In this document: positions 35,501-49,043 of the stretch, in pieces
How positions within the stretch are numbered: the first letter of the stretch is position 1
Layout of the letters: the number at the start of each line of letters is the position of its first letter
Assembly: GCA_013397695.1 (NCBI GenBank)
Contig: VYZI01000120.1
Span: 248,001 to 312,000, forward strand
Origin: Centropus unirufus
Lineage: Eukaryota > Chordata > Aves > Cuculiformes > Centropidae
Direction: 5' to 3'
DNA: 64,000 nt
Translations under genes and position numbers: made by a program
Notes under the pieces: model-generated
The model's input: only the letters and a program-made list of their open reading frames with translations
Told to the model about the DNA's origin: nothing
The model's database searches: none

Positions 35501-38500
35501 CACCAGTTTGTATCAGGCTTTGCATGGTTGAGAAGCAACCATGGAGTTCATAAAGTATTGTAAATTACATTATTTTTATTTTTTTCCCTTCTAGATTCTG
35601 AATATGATCCCTATATTTCTTAACAAGATTTTTGTTCAGTTAGAAATGAACAGTTTGAAAATCAAATAGATTGTTCTAATTACAAAGAAAGAATCTGGAA
35701 AAAAAGGTTCCTTTATTATGAAATTTTCACCTTCCTCTGACTTCTGAAATAACAGCATTGTTCAACTTAATTCCCCATCAACTTTCTAAATTGCAGGGGT
35801 AAATTCAAAATTATTAAAAAAAGGCAGTTTCCCTGCGTCTACCCATATTAAATTTTTTCAAAGGCACTATTTTTACCTATGTTAAAAAATTCTTGTAGTG
35901 GGGAAGATGGCTTGGATATTGAAACCAAATCTAGCTTAAAAACAGAATTTGGGGAAATGGATAGGAGAGCCTAAGAAAGTTCCACTCCCACAGCTGTCAG
36001 CTGAGAAGAAATGGGGGAAGGGGAAAATGCTGAGAAAGGAATTTCTTTTTTGGCAGTGAAGAGAGTAACATGCCATCCCTGTTTGAAAAGTTTCAGGGTG
36101 GGAAAGGCTAAGGAGGGGCTAACATACTATACATACCTTTACATATATTTTTGAGGCAGAAAAACAGTGTTAGGTTTGAGCAGAGTTCACCAAGTGGAAA
36201 GGGAGGTGGTACTTGTACTGGGCATTTGGTCCTCTTGAATAACCCCGCAGTTTACAGTGTGCTGAGAACAGCCACAGCAGATGGCAAGTGGCTGCCTCAC
36301 AACAAGACGGCAATACAAACGTGTGTGCTTTGCATCATGTGGGTAAGAAAATGAAAAAGAAAACTGTTTAGTGTCTGGAGGAGATACATTAAAAGTGTTT
36401 TATCTACGGGGCCTTTGGTGGTGTGCGCTCTTGTGAAGTTACACTCCCTGGCTCACAGCCTTTTTGAATTCTGAGAGAATAATTTATGAACCCTCTTATT
36501 GTTACAGCCACACTTCTGGGTACCTTGCATGACTCAACTCTCAAAGCAGTACAAAGAAAGGGAGAGAAGAATTAGTCTTATTTCCTGAAGGTACATATAT
36601 ATAAGACATGAACATGAAGTTGCAGAACGGGGTAGGGAAAGGCAAGATGAAGGTGTAATTCCCAGCAAGTTTAAAGCTGCAAACTTTTCTTACTTGGCTA
36701 GAAGTGAGAGAATGAGATCTGACATTTAATTGAATACTGGTACATCTATGAAGAGGTTTAAAACAGAGACTTTATGTGAAGATTATGTAAGCTCAGGTCA
36801 ACAGTGAGTTCTTACTCTACAGAATAAGAGTGTGAATATATTGGGGATACTTGACAGAGTTTGACAGATCTGAGGGTCAACTAAGGGTTTAAAATTGAAC
36901 ACACAGTTCAAGAAATAAATATCTAAAAACTATACAAAAAAAAGGCAAAAAAAAAAAAAGGGGAAAAAAGACCACTGCAGGGAGAGCAAGATGTAATGAA
37001 TACGAAGAAGTAATTAATAAGATAACCCTCTGCCTAAGAACCATCACGAAGCCATATGAGTGTGCATCCTCCTCCACCCAGACCTGCACATAGAGTCTAG
37101 TCAAGGTAAAGTACTGCTAAATTGGATCTGCTTCCTGGATCCAGGGGTGGAAACCTTCCTGGAGGAATGGAAAAAATGTCCCAGCTGATAAATACAAAGT
37201 AATCCACTGCTCTCATGGGGTAAATGATAAAGAAAAGAATTTTAAATGGTGTATTCCTTTGACTGTTCCTCCAGTGCTCCTGTTTTCCTAGACCATCCCC
37301 CAGCTTGCCCCTACCATTGCATCACCAGTACAGAAACACGAAGTACTCTCATTCTTCTAAATAATGACTTTCAACTATTTCCAGAACTTGACCCCATGAG
37401 CACTTTCTGGAGTCTTGACACCCACTGCTAAGCTCAGAAGAGAGATAGTCTTTAGAAGGCAGGGCCTATCTTCAAGAACCAGATCAAATACCTGAGGACA
37501 GCATAAAAGCTGGACCACAGGATTAGGATAGAAAAGGTAGTACAGAAAGAGAATGAATTTAACATAACCATTAGCTTCCTTCCACCTCCCATAACAACGT
37601 GATCACTAAGAACTTTTTCCTTTTATGAAAACTCTGCTCAAAATTAGCCAGGAACAAAATTGTGTCTTATTTTCTTAAAGATTTACTCCCTTCCTCCCTA
37701 CTTGTTTCATGTCCCACGCTGTTAGCCAAACACGGAGACTCCTGGGTGCATTCTTCAACGTTATTGCCTGCATAGACCCTATTTTTCTTAGGGCTTTTCT
37801 CTCCCCAGCCCGAGCACTGCCTTCTGAGCATGGTCCCTTTTGGAAAAGACAAACGTTTGGGTGGGCTGCATTCTCCCCATGGGACTGTGAGGAGATCTAA
37901 CATGCGGCCTCACACTCAACATAATCATCTGCTGGCAGAGTCATGAGCTGGAATTCCATTTCTTGTAGCAATAGCTGGGACCAACATCCACAATAACTGT
38001 GCACTGAAAACTTGTATTTGTGGCTCCATGGCCAAAACCACAGGAAAACTATTTTTAGCACAACAGAGCTCTAAATAGTGGAAGCACTGAAAATTTAGCT
38101 CACATCATGGGCCAAATTCTCCTCCTGGTTACACCCACTCTATGGAGAAGCTTGAATGCAATAAACAGAAACACTTTGGAAAGATGTTAAAAAAAAAAAA
38201 AGGAACCTTTTGCTTATGAGTAAAATCAGTATTTTAAACTTTAAATGAAGAAATCCTCCAGCATTTCCTCTGGAAATGAATAAAAGGAAAAGAAAGGAAA
38301 AGGGAGCAGTTGGAAATAGAAGCAATCTGTTACAATAATTGAAGCTCTTACGATAAAGGTAATTCACCCCACTATATGTGTCGGAACAATACCTGTAACT
38401 AAAATCTCTCTCTATTCATTATGCAGATCCTTTTGGCTTAGACCAGTGAAAAGGACGCTGAGTTTATCTCTATCTTAAGAGAAGATGGGGCAGATGAGTG

Positions 38501-40044
38501 TAGCCTGTGAGTAACAAACCAGGGTTTAATAGCTAGACCTACACTTAATTACACACAAGCCAACTTTCTAACAGTAGTTTTATCACCTCAGGATTTCACA
38601 ACACAAAACAATTAGTGATGGCAATGCTGAAGCTTTCTCAGGTAGGAACCGACAGGACCTGACTTTCTCCTTTGGCCAGAGTCCCCACGTTACAGGATGC
38701 TGGGCCTTTACAACCCGTATTTAAATTTCGTGGCACACTTAGGGACACAACTTTTTTTTCCACCCTCATGATCAAATAGTTAGGTTTAATAATTTCCTCT
38801 GCCATATCAAGATCTGCGTATACAACCATAATAATGGCTATTAAAAAATTAAAGTGCATTTGGGCATAATGAAGTGCAGGTTTTGGACAGACAGCATGTT
38901 GTGAGCTATTTCCTTCTTTTCACAAAATTTCCACATAAATGTTATTTTTTCTTTCTTTAGGAAAACAGGGAACTGGATTTAATTTTCTAAATCAGAAATT
39001 AAAACTTTTTGGAGAACCAGTGAGATAAGAGTATCAAAGCAGGTTATTTTCTCATAATAATAAAAAATGTTATCTTTCATTCACTATTTTATCACTGATG
39101 AGGTTTCTTCCACTTTTTAAGCATTGCCCTATGACATATATTTCAAAAGGAAGTACAGGGCAGAAAACCAAAAGGCAAACACCACATCTTGGCTACATTT
39201 TTGCCAATCTGAAATAAATTAAGATTATTGTCATTGTCTCAACACCTTCAGATTTCACACAGTGAAGGAAATATAAAAAGTTCATAAACATTTTTTGCTC
39301 CAGCTGCTTAGATGGGCCCCATGTCACTAAAATAGTGCACAACCCCAGTTACAATTCACCACATCTTGGGAATGACATTTAGGATTCTCGAGGCGCTTTT
39401 AGATAATTTTTAGACTGTGTAGAAGCCCAGCTGTCACGATTTTATCCTTTGGAATGTTATGTTTGGATTGAGCTGAAGATAGGGAAAAATACACAGCGAT
39501 GTAGTTTGCTTACCCGACCGAAATCTAACTCCTAAAACAAAGCGGCAACTTTTTGTCCTTTAATGTTCATATTCCAGCCTGTGCTTGCCTATAGCTACTT
39601 GGATTGAGAAAGAGGGGGGGGGGTAGGAGAAAAAAAAAAACCTTTTCCTTCCTACACTGTTCTGACTCCGTTAGTGTAGCCAGAGAGAACTCCTCTCCGT
39701 GTCCAGTAATTAAATAAATATTTCACATTGCAGGATTTAATTGGCATCCCAAAAGTTAACAATAGCCTCTGCTATCGGTGTCGCTATCTCAGGGGTTCTG
39801 TTTTCAGAGCCGTATATATTTAGATCTCGGCCACATCGCCCGCTTGCATTAGGAATAGTACACAAACCCCCCCACAGACCTCCCTTAAAAAATAAATAAA
39901 TAAATAAAAGAAAACAAAGCAGAAGCTCAGTCAAATCTGGAAACTTTTTATAAAGTGACGCCCTTCCCCCCCGCTGCAAAACGCAGAGATTAACAAACTC
40001 GGTGTCAAGGCTCTTTAAAAAAAAAAAAGAAAAAAAAAGAAAAA
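32516..40044. other. Non-coding region upstream of the SMAD5 CpG island
   Basis: About 7.5 kb, mostly AT-rich. 32520-32790 is somewhat GC-richer and could belong to the promoter flank. A TA/TG-rich stretch lies near 33900-33940, an A-rich patch near 36935-36967 and a small (AAAT)n near 39888-39908. No protein-coding exon was recognised. If the CpG-rich segment at 40 kb is a distal SMAD5 exon, this interval is intron; otherwise it is intergenic. Confidence 0.45.
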
Positions 40045-40390
40045 GCAATAAGAAATGAACAGAGCTTTACCTTCAGGCACATTAGTGCAGCTCCATGTCC
40101 TGCCCTCCGTTTTCCTCCCTCGCCGCCCTCCGAGGGGCTCCGGTTGCTCGCCCCCCTCTGGCTGTGGCTGCCGGGCGGAGCCCCGCGCAGGGTCCGCAGC
40201 AGCCGGATCGGGTGACAGCGCCGGCAGCGCAGCCGGCCTGGCTGCGGAGAATTCAAATTCCCACTTTAGAAACTTTCTGCAATACTTGTGTGTCAAGTCT
40301 ATTTTTGCTTCCTTCCTTCATCCTGTAATAATGCTCTTCGCTCCCATGCAACGCAGCCATCTTCTGTACAGCGCCTTGCGCACGATCTGC
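40045..40390 (-). promoter_or_regulatory. Small CpG-rich segment, candidate distal first exon on the - strand
   Basis: About 130 bases (40115-40250) are dense in CpG within AT-rich DNA. On the - strand a good donor, CTGAAG|GTAAAG, sits at 40072/40071, and a YY1-like element (AAGATGGCTGC) lies at 40354-40364 upstream of the GC-rich part, where a start-proximal YY1 site would be expected. The arrangement reads as promoter, non-coding exon and donor pointing at SMAD5. The apparent long frames here start with TTG or GTG, not ATG. It could instead be a promoter for an unrelated non-coding RNA. Confidence 0.4.
40253..40360 (-). other. Short ORF at the candidate distal exon (35 codons)
   Basis: On the - strand, the ATG inside the YY1-like motif opens a frame beginning MAALHGSEEHYYRM and ending at TGA (40255-40253). 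I do not recognise the peptide. In a 5' leader it would act as an upstream ORF; coding potential is unproven. Confidence 0.2.
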
Positions 40391-42400
40391 AGATCAAAAG
40401 CGCTTTGCTGATATAAATCCTGGCTGATCCCTTTGGGTGAATAATTTATCTAGTTTGGCAAATGGGAAAAACCACAATCAGTGTGTTGACTCTTCGCATT
40501 GAGTCTGCACAAAAAGAATCCTCTCAATCTGAGGGCATTTAACAGATACAAACACGTATATACATGTATAAGACATAAATAAGTATATATGCATAGAAAC
40601 GTGCACATTTAAGGCATTCAGATGGTGTGTCTATGCACACGTGCATGCACATGGCTCAAAATGGGTCAGTTTAATTAGGATAAAGGCACTTTTCATGTAA
40701 AAAAAAAACTATAAAGCATGAATGACCTTTATAAAACCAGGCCTGTATTTGCATTTTATCCCTGTGTGTATATACAAAGATAGCAAAATTAGAGTAACGC
40801 TTATAAATGAGCATGTAAGTCTGCAAAAGACAGATCTGTGAGTCTACTGATCTAAACACAATGAAAGCTAATTAGTCTTGTTGACAGCAGAGCTCATAGA
40901 GGTTCAAAGTCCAGTTAATAGGCACTGTATGACAGCTGCACACTCTAGAGCCACCTAAAACAGAAACTGAAATTCATGCGATTGGATACTTGCAGAATCA
41001 AAGTATCTCTTACTAAAATAATGAGATTACTATGATTATGCTTACTCATTAGTCTTCGTGAAGATGATTAAAGTTGTGTCTAAATGATCAGCTCAGGCCT
41101 CTCAAACCCCAGTTTGTGAGAAACTTTGTGTCTCCCTTGCTCTGCAGACTTCAGTTCCCTCCCGGAGCTCCAATTATCTGGCAAGATTTGAGCCAACAGT
41201 GGAAAGGAAAGTTCAGACACCCTCCATAAGGCATTCAGCGGGGAAGGATGAGCGCAGCTTGTCAAAGGGAATTCAGACTTTGCAGAGTGTTACTGGATTT
41301 CTTTGAAGGATTCAGTCAGCTGTGAGAAAGATAATATTCTTCTTGATGTATTTTACCTGGATTTCTGAAAGACTCTTGGCAATGGCTCCCACCTTTCTCA
41401 GGGAAGATAATCTCCCAGGTGAAAGAGGTAAAGGTCTCCCAGGAGATATAAATACTCAGAAGAAAGGTGATATCTGGTTACTTTTCACAGGAGAGGGAAG
41501 TGGAATTTCACAGGCAAGCGTGTGCACATTGGTGCTGCTCCACAGATTGCTGACTGAGCTGCAGAAGGCAGTCAGACAATCTGTGGACAACAAAGCTGTC
41601 TAGGAAAGATGAGGATCCAGTGTGAAGGAGTGTGCACTACTGAGTGGGAAACAAAAGGCAGATGAAAGTTGCTGTAAATATAAATGTAAAGTTGCCCATG
41701 TAGGAGTGAAATCACATCCAAGATAATCTGCTCTAACATATTATTAATCAGGAACAAGATTTTATAATTGTTCAATGCAGGCATTGAATTCATTTTTTAT
41801 CACCGAGGAATGCTCTGAATGTCAAGAGTTGCTACAAAAGGAATGGCAAACAAAGCAAAGACAAGCTCTGACACGGAATCCCTGGTGTTCCTGCATCCCC
41901 AGATTCCATGAAGAAGGCTGGTTCTCTAACTCAAAAAGAAATGCTACAGCTGCCTGAGAGATGGACAAGGCCAAAAGGAGTGATATGAAGCATCAAACAG
42001 GTCCCATGCTGGGAACACATAGATAGTCTCTTCCATGCGGAAAAGAAACAGCTGAGAAAGGATATTGCAGGCAAAAAAGCCTTTGTGGAACAGGGAAGGT
42101 GAAAGATTTGTCTTCCACTACTGGTGGAGGTGAAAGGAACCTTAGCTGTAGGCTTTTGAGAAGTAAAAGGTGGTTCTTGACACAAAGTGTAATGAGGGAT
42201 TTGAACCTGTGCTACTGAATGCTGAGGGTACTGAAAGTTCACATGAGTTCAAAAACCAAAACTGGTGACAGAGTGAATTCTCAAAAGAAGAAAACCATTA
42301 AAGGGCACTAAATATAAAACACCGACCTCTGGCTCCGGAAGTGCCTCAGTTGCAAATTGCCGGGCAAATATTCTGTGCCATGACTGTTCGCCCTGTATTT

Positions 42401-42503
42401 AACATTCTTCCTCTGGGCATCCTCTGGTGCTGGCTGTTGGACAGGACACCGAGCTAGAAAGACTTCTGACCCCACCCAGTAAGGTCACACTCATGTTCTT
42501 CAC
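42401..42503 (+). mobile_element. Decayed CR1/L3-type LINE 3' tail
   Basis: The order of blocks CTCTGGGCATC, GTGCTGGCTGTTGGA, GACACCGAGCTAGA, CCCACCCAGTA and TCATGTTCTT follows, with many changes, the 3' end of an old CR1-like LINE common in reptile genomes. Identification is from memory of that pattern. Confidence 0.5.
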
Positions 42504-45500
42504 GTGCTGTTAGGAGAACAGCTTTTCATCCTGAAGCTCCTATCTCTCTGCAGTCGTATTTGTATTGTCTAAACGACTACAAATTCTTTTTTTTTTTTTC
42601 ACAAAATTTTTATCACAAATTGTGTGCTACCCCAGTTCTACCTCTCCACCATCCTACAAATAACACTACATATGTATAAATTACACATATAAATGCTTCA
42701 ATGAAGAGGGATAAAACTTGTGGTCAAAAACTGAAATTTTTTTTTGCTCTCACACCCTGTCTTTTTCAGTATGTTCAGGAGCAGAGCTTCCAAGAAGACC
42801 GTAATGAGTTTACACTATGTAAATAAAAAATGCATTAAGTACTCTAATCTACATTCAGAAGCTATTACTAAGAACTCCACATTAGAAGCAATTTAAATAG
42901 AAGCTTCAACTTAGTGAAGCTTCAGTGTGGTACAGCACAGCTGTACAGAGCTTTTAGCCCAGCGCAGGTACAACTGAAGTGGCCGCATATTATCTTTTCA
43001 TCCACAATTTAATATCCTTTTGTAGAACAAAGAATGTTATGTTTTGAAGTGTGCATCTGGTCTCTGCCAGTGATACCAGGGCCATGCAATAATGGGAAAT
43101 TTCCATTCATGCTGAACAGGAAAAAACTGAGGTTTTTTACGTTTACTGTGAATGGAAAAAACTAACAGGGAGGATGATCCGTTACCATTTGAAAAACATC
43201 TGTTTCAATAGAAAATATTGCCTGTCAAAACAGTGATGCAAATGGAGAATGTCTAAAGGAAATATCATTTCCCAAACCCGGGTTTTAACATTGATGAGAT
43301 GGGATTGCAGTGAACTTTTCCATTTGTCCATTATCCTCTTTCCCTAAATTTGCAGTAAAATGCAATGTGTTTCACAAGGTGTTCTCACAAATTTATATAC
43401 AACAGAGGGACTGATTTAGGCCAGAGTTTCTTTAGTCCATGTTAAAATGGCAGCAAAATATTTGATGAGTATTTAATTACACTAAGAGATTTTCAATTCA
43501 ACCTCAATTTTGAATTCCAAAGACTAACCTGATACAGAGGATCACAAGTGTAAAAAACTCAGAGCAATTGCACTTGTGCGGCAGTTCCCTCTGCCCCTGG
43601 ATACTGACGTTTTGGGATTTCGTGGAACAAGGAGGAGTTTTCATGCGGGATTACCACGGATGTGTTTCTGAGAAAGCCACACAATTCAACTTGAAATAAG
43701 ATCTTTCCTGCCTTTCTTTCTTGTGCATAACTCCTCACACCCAGATTTTAATAGTTGTGTTCTTGTTTCAAACCTACTCTGCCAATTTATTATATAAGCA
43801 GCACTTTGATCTTCATTCTGTTGAACACATTTCTTAGAAAAACTCTGATTTTGATGCTAGTTTTTCTTAGTGGAATAGTTGGAACCAGTGAGAGAAAACT
43901 ATAAAACCTTGATTTTAGGAAAATGCCTTTTAGTCCATACATTTAAGCATGAGAATACTCTCTTGTCTACTCAGTGATGCATTTATGGCTACACTTTAAG
44001 CACACACTTAAATTCAATTAACTTCATTTTAATCAGGGGCTAAGTGCTTTGCCCTCTCAGCATATTAAGACCATTGGCATTTCATTTAGCTGGCTGAGCT
44101 TGTTTTTAAGTAAATCTCATACTCTCAAGTACAAACTGACAAACATGCAAATAAGAGTTACCTTTTTGCCTAAAGACAGAAAATGATAAACCAAGTAGCT
44201 TTCCAGTCTATGAGGGGAAACACCTAAGCATGGAACAGTCTTTCATTTCCCTGATACTATCATATTAATTGTCTGGTAGTGAAACGCCTCCTTGCAAGAA
44301 GAGATCATGCCACCTTTGATCTCCTTCCGTACATGAGCGAGGACAGACATAAGCGTTGTGTTCCATGGACGTGAAGAACGTTTGCTTGCTTCTTTGCTAG
44401 ACAAAAAACAAACGACTTTGAGACAGTGGGGGCCATGGCTTCACTTGATATAAATTGGCACGTCTCTCTCATTCCAGGGGAATTACATTAATTTTATATC
44501 TCTGAGACTTTCCACGTCATGTATAAACTTGAAAAGAGAGGTTCCATATCATGAGGTGGGATCATAATTTGCAAGTGTTTCACAGACATGAAACTATCAG
44601 GTTTGGGAATACCTGATGGTAACTGGTACATACAATATGGTTTGGTCATTAAGTGGGACCAATTGTTTATATGAAGAATAGAGCAGTTGGTAAGCAGAGC
44701 CAAAAAGCAGTTTTCTTTACCAGAGTACTCCTAATCAGCAGCTTTTCCCCACTGAAGCAGTAAACTGCAATATTATGATTTTATGAAGTCTTAGGTGGCT
44801 CAAAAACCCCTCTTTCAAACATTACTGATGTGTAATGCATGAACCAGAGAAGTGACCATTTTAAAAAGAAGAATAACTGAAAAATCTGAATATAAACCAG
44901 CTAACACCACTGGGAAGAAAACTGATGCAAAGTGAGATCTGACATAAAATAATGTCAGATTTTACCATCATTCAATTTTAAAGGAAATAAATTGTGTTAT
45001 GTTGTCATAGTTACTTCAGTTAGCGTGAAAGAAAAGATTTTCAGAATTTTCTAACAGTGTTTATGGAACAAAAGCAAACCTATAAAAACTGGAACTTCTA
45101 TTTTCAATAAAATTACTTCTAGAAATAATGATATTAAGGAAGGTTTGGTATTAAAAAATGCATTTAATTCATGTGGCATACTTCCATGTTTTTCTTGTGG
45201 ACTTTACTGCAATTATTTTCATACACAGGAAAAATTGGTCCGAGCAGAAGAATACTGAGAAAACTTCAGATAGGAAACTTGGTACCTCCAAAACCAAGAG
45301 TTTTGAGGTATTGAGTGATTCATGACTGGTTTAGAGAGCTGAGAAACTGCCCAGCTGCCCATCTCTGCAAGAATGGGAAGGCGACTGTGGGTGCCAGTGC
45401 CTCAACTGCCACGTGCACCTTTGAGGACACACCTGGCAGATGGCAGAGCCACCACTCGCTCTGTCACACATCCCAGGGAGGTGGTCCAGCCCAGAGAGGT

Positions 45501-48500
45501 GGAAGGAGAACGCAGTTTCCCACTGCTTGCTGCAGGAAACAAAGGCAAATGATAGTGAGGAAGATTATGAGAAACTTGCAAGGATCACTAGGGTTTTTCT
45601 CAAATTGCAATATACTGGTACCGCTGCTGTTGGCTCCAAAATTTATGGACAACAAAAATACTGAATAGGATGCCTTCTCAGGTCTTACCCTTCACCTGAC
45701 TGACAAATACATTTTTCTGACTTGAAGAAGCATCGGGTGTGGTTTGCAGAGGTCTTTCTATGGTCGATTCCTTCCCCTACCTGCCTTTTGTCCTTTCCTC
45801 TTACCTTTCCAGACTTTGCCCTGAGAAAAGCATAATGCCATGCATAAGCCTCGAGTGTATTATTTAGTCCTTTCTTCTAAAAGGAAAAAAACTTCTGGAG
45901 GCAGAATGATTTCAGGCTGTTCAGATTCCTGACATGGAAAACCCTGTGGTTAGTCAAAGATAATCCTGTTATTTCCACCAGTTTTACAACACCATAACCA
46001 TCACTTCCCGTCAGGTGGTTATGAAGCTACACCCATGCAAAGGGAGAACAAAGTCAAACCATCCCAGCTTCTGAGTGGGGAAAGGCTTTTGGACCTCTAT
46101 AAAAGTTCATTTCCTTGTTGCAAATGATAATAATTCAGGACAGCTCTTCCTGGGTTCTTTGCACTTAAAAATCAAATAAGAAGTAAGGCTTCAGAAGGGT
46201 TTTCAACCTGCACTGCAAATCAGAGGAAAAAAACAACAAAAATCTGTAAGAGTTAATAGCTTCTTTGGAGCAAATTATCATTTACAGCCAGCTCACCATT
46301 AACATGTACCTGGGTAACCACTCTGAGTTCATAAAGTTCAGTGAATTCAGCAAAATCTAAATGAATTATTGTGTAGTAAAGGCCAAGTCTTATGAGGTTT
46401 TTATGCAGGCAAAACCCTCGCTGCTTCCTTTCTGAATAGGGCCTGATTAACGAGAGCAGAATTCAGCTCTATGTTAATGCACCATTTAGTGCCCCACTTT
46501 TCCACACTGCAGTGCTACATCTGTGCCCATTTTATGCTCGCAGTTAAATTAGAAGCAAAAAGGAATAGATTAAAATGGTGCACTCCAAGCACCTCTCGCA
46601 TAGTCTTGCTTGGAAGCTGAATGGCCCTTTTTGTAACCGAAAGGACCAGAAAGAGTCCCCTTTCCCAACCTGTTTAAATCTGACTTTTAAAATTCTTTAT
46701 GGCAGCAGAGAGAAAAAAAAACAAAAAACCCCTTGGTCTATATTGACACTCTGCTTGCAGATTGTCCTCCATTTCAAGGGGCACAATGTGTGTCCCTGGC
46801 CAATGTGTGGTTGCATGAGAATCATCCATTTTTATCACTTTCAGTTATTGTTTGCTCCCCTCACCACAAATATTTCCCACAGTGCCACAGTTTTCTCTTG
46901 GCCTCCTTACTCATCCAAGCTCATAGTTAGGGGCACACTGGGCATTTTGTTATGCTTTTTTTTCATGTTCTGGTAGGCATGAAAACACTCAGTAGGGATT
47001 CCATTATGTTTTAGCGCTTGTGTTGAAGGGTGAAATAACTTCACAGCCTGTCAGAGGAGTGACGCATCATGAATAGTTCCTTCTTTAGCCTACATATTTT
47101 TATTTAAAACATTCTTAACCATGTTTTGTAACAAGCTGCTTTCACTGTACTAGACTGTCTGGAGGAGGAGGACCTGGTTTAACTTTCAAATGACCGTGAA
47201 AGATTGGAGAGAAGCAACAAACATCATCATCTCTGTATTAAGTTATCAAATATTTTCAAGGGATCTGAGGCTGGAGAGCCAAATGTTAGGAAAGAATTTT
47301 TACTTTTGGGCAATGCTTTGCTTGTTTTCAAAATGTGTATTGTTTTCACCTGGGTATTGATTTCATCTTAAACTTTGACAACTTTGTCTCTTCTGAGATC
47401 TCTTTGAAGACTGGATGTGTGAAAATTTACATAGGCAGAGGAAAGGGCAAACCGGCGTCAAAACCCCACTGGCACCCTTTTACTGATAATCTTGAAATTC
47501 TAGTCAACAAATACTGTTTCCAACACAGAAAACATCAGATTTGCCATTTTTACTGTGTTACTAGAGCTCATCTCATTCACACATTCAGCGACAAAACTGC
47601 ACCGAGCCTCTGGTTAATGGAAATCTCTAATGAGTTCATTTTTGTGAAATACCCAAACTTTCTTTCCCAGTCTCAGATAGGCAAAGGTCATTCAGTCTTA
47701 TAAAGTACCCCTGCCTGGAAGGGGCTGTGACAGTGGTCACACATGGAGCATCAGCAAGAGAGAAGAGAAAAAGCCACTTTTCTGCTCTCAAAGCTACTCA
47801 CAGTGCAGTTCAAGCCAGATATTACTAAATATTCCTGAATCTTCCTCAGCTCTTTAAAACAAGTACGTCAGCAATGGAAGAATTTTGTCTGCTCACAAGA
47901 TGAAGTCAAGCCACATAAAGTCTTCAAAGTCACCTCAGCCTGGTAGCATCCTTTTGACTTACCCAAGCTCCCTTTGGGGGTATCTCAAGGTTTGGCCAAA
48001 GCCTCTGGTACATCAAACTGGGACAATGTACAGCCTTCATTACCTTGCCTCACGTGCTGGCCTGTGCTCATTGCTCGCATGTCTTAAACCTTGACATTGC
48101 TTGTTCCACCAGATGTCTACCTTTAAAAACAGTCTAGACACTAAATTCTAGAGTGTTAGTTTCAAAACCTACGAGCAAATTCTTCACAATGCTTAAATCA
48201 GGAGCAACTGTTCTCCCTTTGCTCTGAACCCCACTCATGGGGCGCACCACACATGCTGCCCAGAGGCAGGCTGAGACTTAGGTCATGACTCAGAATGTTG
48301 TTAATCTTCCTTCCTTAGGATTTCCTTCCTCCCTGCCTCCAGGACGTGGGTCCTACACCAGCTTTCTGCCTGGAACAAAGGGTGGCCACACCACAGCATG
48401 TCAGGCTAAACTCTTGCAAACAAAAGGAGTTTGCTGCACACAACCCCATCAGCTCCTGCTCACATTAAGTGAAAGGGCAGAATTACCCTGATGAGGCCAC

Positions 48501-48969
48501 TTGCTACTCCTGGTAGCCCTATCAGGAACACCAGGCCAAGGAGCCCACTCAGGGGTCTACTTGCCAAATCTAGACCCAACCAGGTTCAAACACTCTGTGC
48601 ACGGTCCTTCATTTCACGCAGCATCCACAACACCAGATGCCAGTAGGCAGCAGCTGTAAAAAGCAGAGCCTTGAAGTACAGAGACCACAGAGTCGTGCTG
48701 GTTTGGGCCTTGCCAGAAGCATGCCCAGCTGCTGTGAAGTCTGGCTTTCTTAATGCCGAATACACTGGCTGAATCTAAATCACAATAAAACAGAGTCTGT
48801 AAGTCTAATAGTGCCTGGGTACACTTTACTTTGAGTACCCGCTCCCTTCATCAGTGTAAGAAAGGTGCTTGAACACCCAGAACTGTTGAAGACAAGATGC
48901 CTCATATACATTTTTACCATCTCTGATCAGAAGAAGGGAGAGATCATGTATGCTTGCAATTAGAAATCG

Positions 48970-49043
48970 GGGGCCTGATCCAGAGTCTATTGAAGTCAAC
49001 AGAGAGGTTTCCATTGACGTCAGCAAGCGCTGGGATGGGCCCC
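48970..49043. repeat. Old palindromic interspersed repeat remnant
   Basis: The ends GGGCCTGATCC and GGGATGGGCCC are imperfect inverted copies, and the inner blocks ATTGAAGTCAAC and CCATTGACGTCA are also imperfectly inverted. This matches the style of palindromic 'CCATTGAAGTCAATGG' repeats seen across turtles, crocodiles and birds, probably non-autonomous DNA-transposon relics. The family name is not assigned. Confidence 0.5.

Noticed and set aside
40005..40296. Protein-coding calls on the - strand over the 40 kb CpG-rich segment
   Set aside because: Both long frames begin with TTG rather than ATG and run past the inferred splice donor into A-rich DNA; a non-coding leader is a better reading.
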